Assembly (NCBI GenBank): GCA_003527555.1
Contig: DPWT01000075.1
Location: 1 to 6,288, forward strand
Source of the DNA: Verrucomicrobiales bacterium
Lineage (GTDB): Bacteria; Verrucomicrobiota; Verrucomicrobiia; Verrucomicrobiales; Akkermansiaceae
Length of the DNA stretch: 6,288 bases
Direction of reading: 5' to 3'
In this document: piece by piece, positions 1 to 5,312 of the stretch
Layout: each line of letters opens with the position of its first letter
How positions within the stretch are numbered: the stretch's first letter is position 1
Program-made: the position numbers and the translations under genes
The notes under the pieces: generated by a model
What the model was told of the DNA's origin: nothing
Database searches by the model: none
Seen by the model: the letters and a program-made list of their open reading frames with translations, nothing else

Positions 1-281
1 CGCAGCAGCACGTAAGGCAGCGCCTTGCTTTTGGCAAACTCGAACGAGTATGCCTTGTAGGCGGCGTAGGCACCTTTGTAATCTCTTTTGCCGTAGAGCT
101 TGTCGGCATCCTCTAGGTTGACACCCTCAAAAGTGTCCAGCTTAGCAAATTCCTTGCTAGGATAGAGGATTTCCCTACCCGCTACATCTTGAGCATGGCA
201 AGGACACGAAATGGCTAGAAATGCACCGAAGATCGCAGTGCTAAGGATGGTTTTTGATGTAAGGAGATGTCTGACTTTCAC
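1..281 (-). CDS. Exported TPR-like protein, N-terminal part (cut by window edge)
   Basis: An open frame starts at a GTG (279-281) and runs off the left edge, giving 93 complete codons. The first ~31 residues form a classical signal peptide: basic start (KVRHLL), hydrophobic core (ILSTAIFGAFLAI) and a Cys-His-Ala | Gln cleavage site, so the mature protein should be periplasmic or outside the cell. After a short linker, residues ~57-90 (around DADKLYGKRDYKGAYAAYKAY) have the helix-turn-helix spacing of a tetratricopeptide-like repeat. GTG is the only plausible start: the frame has a TAG about 20 codons upstream and no ATG or TTG between. No Shine-Dalgarno site is visible. A lipoprotein reading (Cys after LAIS) fits the lipobox less well. 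The specific family is not recognised, and most of the protein lies outside the window. Confidence 0.75.
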   Translation of the reverse strand, partial: MKVRHLLTSKTILSTAIFGAFLAISCPCHAQDVAGREILYPSKEFAKLDTFEGVNLEDADKLYGKRDYKGAYAAYKAYSFEFAKSKALPYVLL

Positions 282-352
282 AGTAAATAATAGATGAATG
301 TATCGGCATTTGTAGGAAGCCTAGTTGACAGCGGTTAGGTTACGTAAACAAT

Positions 353-514
353 TTATGCATCTTTCATGTATGCTTTTAAACAAGAAATAATTGAAACACC
401 GCCTTGTCCATTGACGCCCATGTCCACGATCACTTTGCGCAGTTCCTTGACTACTCCGTAACTTGTGATGCCGATTTTTTCCACGGCTTTCAAGTCATCA
501 GTCGCATTGCTCAT
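353..514 (-). CDS. Possible small protein of 53 residues, unknown function
   Basis: A short frame starts at ATG (512-514) and ends at TAA (353-355). It begins MSNATDDLKAVEKIG and ends SCLKAYMKDA. An in-frame TAA lies five codons upstream of the ATG, so the frame is closed on that side and this is not the tail of a longer gene. The composition is protein-like: an acidic-basic amphipathic stretch (DDLKAVEKIG, VVKELRKVIVDMG), a glycine-rich turn (GVNGQGG) and a final helix. There is no signal peptide, so it would be cytoplasmic. A GGAGGG (530-535) precedes it, but 15 bases from the ATG, which is long for a ribosome binding site. It lies 71 bp upstream of the TPR-like gene on the same strand and could be co-transcribed with it. 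I do not recognise the family. Chance coding is still possible. Confidence 0.48.
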   Translation of the reverse strand: MSNATDDLKAVEKIGITSYGVVKELRKVIVDMGVNGQGGVSIISCLKAYMKDA

Positions 515-529
515 AGTGTTGATTGATTA

Positions 530-535
530 CCCTCC
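530..535 (-). promoter_or_regulatory. Shine-Dalgarno-like GGAGGG upstream of the small ORF
   Basis: This is the only strong purine-rich Shine-Dalgarno match found in front of any minus-strand start in the window. It sits 15 bases before the ATG at 514, further than the usual 5-10, so its role is uncertain. It is the main support, apart from composition, for the small ORF being translated. Confidence 0.3.
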
Positions 536-721
536 ATGAATGAGGGGTTGAAGTTTGTTTTGTCAGAAATGTTTATGGTTTCGCGAGAATCATTACCAGC
601 ATGGATCGCATGGCATGATTCGGCTGTATTTCTACTAGCTAACCCTTAAACCGAGACGATTACATATTCTAAACAGCCTGATGTATTTTTTAGATAAAAA
701 ACATGGGCATAATTCTGACGG

Positions 722-734
722 TTCGATAATCGAA
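722..734. repeat. Perfect inverted repeat TTCGAT-A-ATCGAA
   Basis: Two 6-base arms are separated by one base. A 1-base loop cannot form a tight hairpin without opening the inner pairs, so the symmetry is as compatible with a dimeric protein site as with an RNA structure. It lies between the end of the large operon and the small ORF. No partner copy was seen elsewhere in the window. Confidence 0.35.
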
Positions 735-746
735 TCACCATGGTTC

Positions 747-761
747 AGGTGCTAGACACCT
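747..761 (-). terminator. Small hairpin just after the DUF6288 stop, possible transcript end
   Basis: On the minus strand AGGTG-TCTAG-CACCT forms a perfect 5-bp stem with a 5-base loop, beginning 7 bases after the TAA of the large gene. The stem is short and no T-run follows directly, so it is not a canonical intrinsic terminator. It could act with the next inverted repeat (722-734) or simply stabilise the mRNA 3' end. Confidence 0.28.
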
Positions 762-768
762 TAGTGAA

Positions 769-3700
769 TTACTTATGAGTTTTGGGTAATGTGGGTAATT
801 TCATCTGCTGGAACCAGAAGGTCTTGTAACATTTAATTGTTTTAGACCGGTGTCCCCAGCGCAGGAAGCCATTACAGCCGAGCAGGATATTACCGTCTTC
901 AAAGTGCTTGCGATAGTCATCTGCGATAATGACCCCCCATGGGCGATTTGAGTGGCGTCCACTACCGCCGGGGATGGTGGCCTGCCCTCTTCTGCGGTTG
1001 CTCATTTTTTCACCATCGATCCAGACATCGGTGCCGCCGCCTGCGTTGTAGTGAGATCGGCCGCCAACTAATAATCTGTAAGCATAGCCGTCCTTAAGTG
1101 GTGGCAGCTTGATCTGGGCGCGCATCAACAGGCATTCTTTTTCCCAGAGGGTGTTCGCAGGGTTACCACAGCCACAAAAATGGTGCTCCCCCTTGCAGTC
1201 GCCGATTGGGATGCATTTACCGCCATAATTAGCGAATGGAGCATTCCCGGTTTTCCAGCCTGCAGCCTTCGGATTAAAGCTGGAAGTAAACCAATGTTCA
1301 GCTCCCTCTGGCAAAGTCACCTCACGGAAGCGGTGATTTCCTTCCCATAGCTTTTTCTCAGGTGGATCGAAGCTGTGATAATGCCATTTGATCTTGTCGC
1401 GAGCCGGACCGTAGAGATTCCAGGCGTAGTCGTTATTTCCGGCTTTCTTGTGGAGATCGACCAAACCGTCGACAGCGCGTCCCGGCTGTCGGGTGGAGAT
1501 TTCTCTCTCGAGCGCCTTACGGTTTTTCTCAATGTATTCTGGAATCAATCGGTCCTTGATGATCGGCTTCAGCGCTTTTTTAAGCTCCGGACCAAACTTC
1601 TCGCTATCAGCGCTTAAGAAAAGCTTCTGGTGCGGCAAGGCCTGCTCAGGACTACGCTTCATAGCGACTTGATAAACCTCATCGTAACCACCGGGAACGG
1701 CAGCAAGATCTCTGGCGACGCCATCTAGCAGAAGTGCGATGTTAAGCGTCAGGTTCTGTCCACCGGGTTCGATGAGCTCCTTGGGGTAAGAGACATAAGC
1801 TTCACCCAGGGTCTTCATGGCAAAAGCTTGGATTTCAGGGTCAGCGTCCTGAAGCCGGCGGACGATACCGCTGAGTGGTGAGAAGTCCCCCATGCGCTGG
1901 CTAGTGTTAATTAGTTTGCCCACTTTAGTAAGGAATGTCTTGGCGAACTTTTTATCGGTTACCATCGGAGTGAGGGCAAACACAGCGGACTGACGTAACC
2001 ACCAGTCGTCGTGATCTAACCAAGCCGTGATTTTCTCAACATACGGAGCAATTGTTTCTGGCTGGGCGCGGCCCATAGCCTTCATGGCTCCCATCAGAAC
2101 CCACCACGATTCATCTGGGTTCTTGATCATGCCACCAATGAGCTGGAACATCTCGTCGGTGAGTTGGCTATCTGGTAGCGCCTTACCTTTACCCATACCA
2201 TTGATACAGGTGATGCCGGCGAGGCGAGCGCGGGCGTCATTAGATTTCAGCAATTGCGTAACCAGATGGACACGACCATGCTTGTTGATAGAACGGGCCG
2301 AGGCTGTGCGCAGCCCCTGATCGAAATGGTAGGCATACATCAGCAGAACTTCATCGGTGACCTTGGGGTCATCGATGCGACCAAGGATGGGTTTGGATGC
2401 ATCCGTGCGCAGCCGTTCCTTGGAAATGTCCTGACGTTTTCCGGGCAGGTATTCGCCCGGGGTCAGTGTGAGAAAAATCTCATCCGCCTTGTTTCCCCAT
2501 GGGATATCCGGGATTTTGTAAGTTTTGGAAAATTTCGATGGAGGCGCGCCATACATGCGCAGTTGCTTGCGCGGCAAGGTGTAGATAAGTGGAATGAAGT
2601 TACCCCAACCGCGGCCTTCCAAGCCTGTGTCGGTGTAGCTGACATTCCAGTCGCTAACCCAGCCAAAGACACCTTGGTGGGTCCGGGCGAGCTCATACAT
2701 CCAGCGGCGCTCGTTCATGAACGACTGGTATTCGGCGGGACGTTGGTCACGCAACAGCCCCATTGCAGGGCCGCGCCAGAACTCACCGACCCCACCACCG
2801 GTGTGGCCGTGGAAAAGCCAAGAGGTGGAGTAAAAGGACTTCGTTGCACTTATGTCGCGCGCCTTGGCATAAACCGATTTGTTACCATCGGGGTGCAGGT
2901 TGGCTGCGGCAGCCATGGTGAACGCGAGTCCCTCGGTCTTACCGTTGCCAGCGAATCCACCTTCTGGGAGGTGGTCACCGTAAGGTACGTTGCCGTGACC
3001 AGCAAATCGATAGACGTGGCGAAGGCAGGTTTGCAGCGTGTGTTCATCAACATCAACACCGCACTCTTTGGCCATCAGCAGGAAAGTCACAGCGTGCAGA
3101 CCAGCGGCATTTAATTGCCCTCCACCCATGTATCCGTAGTTGGCACCACCACGGCCCATCCAGGAGCCGTTGTAAATGGTTCGCTTGAGCGAATCAGCCA
3201 TGTTTTTGAGAATTGGCAGGATCGACTCATCACCGGTGCGCAGGTAATACTCACAAAATCCAGGTCCAGAATAACCCGCGAACCAAGGATAGACCTCGCC
3301 CTGTTTCTTACTCTTGTCCCGTTTCGCTTCCTTCTCGTTATAATCTGCAACAAACTTTTTCACCCAACGTTTAGCCACCTCGAGGTCCTTTTTCTCACCC
3401 GTGGACAGCATGAACTGGAGCGCACCATCAAGGCCAATACCAATCGATTTCTTGTTGGCAGCCAGAGCATCGGCACAGGCGCGAACGATCGCGTCGGTCT
3501 TCTTACAATCCAACGGCCAGGTCTTACTGAAAGCGCCGAGTGCTGGTAGTTTTACGACCACTTCCTTGGCTGCGGATTTAGCATCATCCTTGACCATGAG
3601 TTTCATGATACCGCCCTTGGCTTCGGCCTCGGTGATCCAATTACCTAGGAGCACGCGGGGGTCAATGCCTTTCATTGTATGGCCGTTTACGCTTTTGATA

Positions 3701-3999
3701 ATCTGGCCCTTTTTGAGTTTACCGGTGGCAGCAGCGGGTGACCCTTCCTCAACGTTAACGATGTGCATCGTGAAGTTCGGCTTGCGTAGTTCCAAACCAA
3801 CGCCTACCGGACCGAAGCGTTTAATCTTGTAGCGGGCAGCGGTTGGATCAGGCCAGGAGTGGAATTGCGGAACTTCGGTGTAATAACCGTCCACTGATTT
3901 GTAGTCTTGTGCTGTCGTGTTGGTAGTCACTACGAGCATTGCCGCTGCTACAGAGAGCAAAGACCGATGAACTGTAGTTTGATAGGTGGCTTTTGTCAT
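769..3999 (-). CDS. Secreted DUF6288-type protein with PDZ-like domain, HEAT-like region and C-terminal beta domain
   Basis: The 1,076-residue product starts at the ATG at 3999. The frame also allows a TTG at 4023, but the ATG places a normal signal peptide (MTKATYQTTVHR, then LLSVAAAMLVV, cleavage near TTA|QD) at the N-terminus. Neither start has a Shine-Dalgarno site. Residues ~62-150 look like a PDZ domain (GVGLEL, then EEGSPAAATGKLKKGQIIKS and VNGH) without any protease domain. Residues ~160-475 are a helical, Gly- and aromatic-rich region with motifs such as YPWFAGYSGPGF, GGANYGYMGGGQ and HGHTGGGVGEFWRGPA, as expected for DUF6288 and suggestive of an alpha/alpha toroid. Residues ~575-740 contain HEAT-like helical pairs. 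Residues ~890-1066 form a probable beta-sandwich with a Cys/His cluster. It lies 52 bp behind the DUF1080 gene, so probably in one operon. The activity is unknown; an exported glycan-processing enzyme or scaffold is an inference. Confidence 0.92.
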   Translation of the reverse strand: MTKATYQTTVHRSLLSVAAAMLVVTTNTTAQDYKSVDGYYTEVPQFHSWPDPTAARYKIKRFGPVGVGLELRKPNFTMHIVNVEEGSPAAATGKLKKGQIIKSVNGHTMKGIDPRVLLGNWITEAEAKGGIMKLMVKDDAKSAAKEVVVKLPALGAFSKTWPLDCKKTDAIVRACADALAANKKSIGIGLDGALQFMLSTGEKKDLEVAKRWVKKFVADYNEKEAKRDKSKKQGEVYPWFAGYSGPGFCEYYLRTGDESILPILKNMADSLKRTIYNGSWMGRGGANYGYMGGGQLNAAGLHAVTFLLMAKECGVDVDEHTLQTCLRHVYRFAGHGNVPYGDHLPEGGFAGNGKTEGLAFTMAAAANLHPDGNKSVYAKARDISATKSFYSTSWLFHGHTGGGVGEFWRGPAMGLLRDQRPAEYQSFMNERRWMYELARTHQGVFGWVSDWNVSYTDTGLEGRGWGNFIPLIYTLPRKQLRMYGAPPSKFSKTYKIPDIPWGNKADEIFLTLTPGEYLPGKRQDISKERLRTDASKPILGRIDDPKVTDEVLLMYAYHFDQGLRTASARSINKHGRVHLVTQLLKSNDARARLAGITCINGMGKGKALPDSQLTDEMFQLIGGMIKNPDESWWVLMGAMKAMGRAQPETIAPYVEKITAWLDHDDWWLRQSAVFALTPMVTDKKFAKTFLTKVGKLINTSQRMGDFSPLSGIVRRLQDADPEIQAFAMKTLGEAYVSYPKELIEPGGQNLTLNIALLLDGVARDLAAVPGGYDEVYQVAMKRSPEQALPHQKLFLSADSEKFGPELKKALKPIIKDRLIPEYIEKNRKALEREISTRQPGRAVDGLVDLHKKAGNNDYAWNLYGPARDKIKWHYHSFDPPEKKLWEGNHRFREVTLPEGAEHWFTSSFNPKAAGWKTGNAPFANYGGKCIPIGDCKGEHHFCGCGNPANTLWEKECLLMRAQIKLPPLKDGYAYRLLVGGRSHYNAGGGTDVWIDGEKMSNRRRGQATIPGGSGRHSNRPWGVIIADDYRKHFEDGNILLGCNGFLRWGHRSKTIKCYKTFWFQQMKLPTLPKTHK

Positions 4000-4051
4000 G
4001 TTGAGTATTAGTGATGAAATCAAATATTGGTAATGGTATGCACGTAATGAT

Positions 4052-4693
4052 TTACGGCAGAAGTTTGACTTTAATATTTTTTGTTAGAACAATGCTATTC
4101 GGGTCATGGGCCTGTATACCGAAAGTTCCTTGTGACAACTTACGTTTACCTTCGATGCCTGATTTTTCCTGGTAGATGACAACGGTTTTACCATCCACTT
4201 TGGTTTCCACAGTATTTCCCGTGACGATAATTTCGTAACGAAACCATTCGTTGTCTTTGGCTGGAGCTTGAAGATGTTTTTTGACGACATAGATACTGCC
4301 TGTTTTGACAGGATCACCTTGGGTTTGGTTGACTTGGGCCTCGTGACCCACTGGCCATCCTTTATCCTGATATTTGGTGTGGAAGAAAATCCCACCGTTG
4401 GACCCAGGTTTGGTCATCACGTCTGCGATAAAGTGGAAATTTTTCGCGTCTTTCACTTTTTCATTGGTGCAGTAGAGCATCGATGGCTTCCCTTGGCATC
4501 GGATAGCACCGTCTTTAATGGTGATACTCGTGGGGTTCCACTTGTCGATTTTCCATCCGGAGAAATCTTTACCGTTAAATAAATTAATCCATCCCGCTTT
4601 TTTATCGGTGTCGGATAATTCGTTATCCTTGGCATGTGCTATGGTGAGGCTCGATGATAGAGCTAGAGTGGCGATATAAAGTAAGTGTTTCAT
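4052..4693 (-). CDS. Secreted DUF1080 / 3-keto-disaccharide hydrolase family protein
   Basis: The 213-residue product is a complete single-domain DUF1080 (Pfam PF06439) protein of ordinary length. Residues 1-21 are a signal peptide (LLYIATLALSSSLTI core, cleavage at AHA|KD). The mature part shows the family hallmarks: GWINLFNGKDFSGW at 34-47, the central SNGGIFFH at 98-105, HEAQVN at 117-122, TGSIY at 131-135, and FGIQAHDPNSIV near the C-terminus (191-202), ending in IKVKLLP. The fold is a concanavalin-like beta-sandwich. Characterised relatives cleave 3-keto-glycosides; many others are unassigned and the substrate here cannot be read from sequence. The ATG at 4693 is the natural start because the signal peptide begins there; no Shine-Dalgarno site is seen. 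It lies 127 bp after the GNAT gene and 52 bp before the DUF6288 gene, suggesting co-expression with the latter. Confidence 0.95.
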   Translation of the reverse strand: MKHLLYIATLALSSSLTIAHAKDNELSDTDKKAGWINLFNGKDFSGWKIDKWNPTSITIKDGAIRCQGKPSMLYCTNEKVKDAKNFHFIADVMTKPGSNGGIFFHTKYQDKGWPVGHEAQVNQTQGDPVKTGSIYVVKKHLQAPAKDNEWFRYEIIVTGNTVETKVDGKTVVIYQEKSGIEGKRKLSQGTFGIQAHDPNSIVLTKNIKVKLLP

Positions 4694-4820
4694 GATTTAA
4701 TTGCAGATGTATTACTGGTAGATTTATCAAAAATTGTCAATTACAGCCTCCAAATAGATCATAATGAGGACCAGCGAATTAGCCAAATGTATGTTGGTAA
4801 TTTGTGCAGAGGAGAGAAAT
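4694..4820. other. Spacer between GNAT and DUF1080 genes, possible promoter region
   Basis: This 127-bp AT-rich gap contains no supported gene and no hairpin followed by a T-run, so read-through from the esterase-GNAT pair into DUF1080 is possible. On the minus strand a perfect TTGACA (4735-4740) is followed 20 bases later by TAATAC (4709-4714). The spacer is too long for a good sigma-70 promoter, so a separate start for the DUF1080-DUF6288 pair is only suggested. Confidence 0.3.
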
Positions 4821-5312
4821 TTACTCATTGGTTTCCTCTGTTTGATAGACCTTCATTCCTCTCGCCGTGTAGTTGTTGAGTGCATTGGGATGATCCAGCG
4901 AGCACGTATGTAACCAAACACGTGTAGCTCCATCCCATGACCATGCAAGTTTGAGTGCCTCGGATAGCAGATAACCTCCAAGACCGCTATTTAGAAATTG
5001 ATCAGCGAGCCCAAGCAGAGCGACCTCGACGTTTCCGTTTTTCTGTTTTTGCAGTTCGAAGTATCCAGCCGGCGTGCCTTTTAAATAGGCACACCAAGTT
5101 CTAAGGTTGTCATTTTCGGCGTATTCTTTCCATTGTTCATCCGTCCAAATCAGACGATCGGTCCATTGCCACGCCTCCCCCACTAGTTGATACAGAAATC
5201 TGTTGAACTGGTATTGTTTGACCTCGGATTCAAGAATATCCAGACCCTTGGAGTCCGTCTTTGCATTAAGAGAAGATATAGATGTCTGTTCGAGATAATA
5301 GGTAGTTGTCAT
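4821..5312 (-). CDS. GNAT family N-acetyltransferase
   Basis: The 163-residue cytoplasmic protein has no signal peptide. The GNAT fold occupies roughly residues 70-158: a beta strand WCAYLKGTPAGYFELQ (73-88), then VEVALLGL (95-102), the acetyl-CoA pyrophosphate-binding loop NSGLGGYLL (108-116, G-x-G-G), a helix SEALKLAW, and the strand-helix block RVWLHTCSLDHPNALNNY (131-148) ending in ARGMKVYQTE. The HTCSLDHPxAL block is typical of a bacterial GNAT subfamily. The length is normal and no truncation is seen. The acceptor is unknown. The ATG (5310-5312) overlaps the stop of the upstream esterase as ATGA, so translation is probably coupled; AAGGA immediately before the ATG may assist re-initiation. 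The residue three before the first Gly of the loop is Leu rather than the usual Arg or Gln. Confidence 0.93.
   Translation of the reverse strand: MTTTYYLEQTSISSLNAKTDSKGLDILESEVKQYQFNRFLYQLVGEAWQWTDRLIWTDEQWKEYAENDNLRTWCAYLKGTPAGYFELQKQKNGNVEVALLGLADQFLNSGLGGYLLSEALKLAWSWDGATRVWLHTCSLDHPNALNNYTARGMKVYQTEETNE

Larger units (their letters stand above)
515..768. other. AT-rich intergenic spacer, no gene supported
   Basis: This stretch lies between the stop of the DUF6288 gene and the 53-residue ORF. I found no RNA gene and no convincing coding frame. The longest short frames are 26 codons (plus strand, ATG near 569) and 31 codons (minus strand, 646-741), both without a ribosome binding site or recognisable content. 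It holds three small inverted repeats (747-761, 722-734 and an imperfect one at 681-703) that may mark the 3' end of the upstream operon. A promoter for the small ORF would also have to lie here, but I see no convincing -35/-10 pair. Confidence 0.5.

Noticed and set aside
325..356. Plus-strand TTGACA (325-330) followed by an AT-rich stretch, a possible promoter
   Set aside because: There is no good -10 at 16-18 bases and no plus-strand gene downstream, so the match is probably chance.
569..649. Plus-strand frame of 26 codons starting MFMVSRESL
   Set aside because: It is on the opposite strand to every supported gene, has no ribosome binding site, and is short enough to be chance.
646..741. 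Minus-strand frame of 31 codons starting MVIRLSNRQNYAHVF
   Set aside because: It is very short, has no ribosome binding site, overlaps the inverted repeats and shows no recognisable sequence. An A/T-rich spacer gives such frames by chance.
717..741. GGTTCGAT...CGAATC stretch resembling a tRNA T-arm
   Set aside because: The 5-bp stem around a 7-base TTCRANY loop cannot be formed, and no acceptor, D or anticodon arm is found upstream on either strand.
2254..3114. Plus-strand open frame of 286 codons inside the DUF6288 gene
   Set aside because: It lies entirely antisense to a gene with clear domains and motifs. Its product has no recognisable domain or signal and no ribosome binding site was evident. 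It is best explained as a shadow of the minus-strand codon use.
4000..4023. TTG start adding eight residues to the DUF6288 protein
   Set aside because: The TTG has no Shine-Dalgarno site, and the extension (ISSLILN) puts a hydrophobic stretch before the basic region of the signal peptide. The ATG at 3999 gives a normal signal peptide.
4709..4740. TTGACA and TAATAC as a promoter for DUF1080
   Set aside because: The 20-base spacer is outside the normal 16-18 range. It is kept only as a remark in the spacer entry and not called as a promoter.
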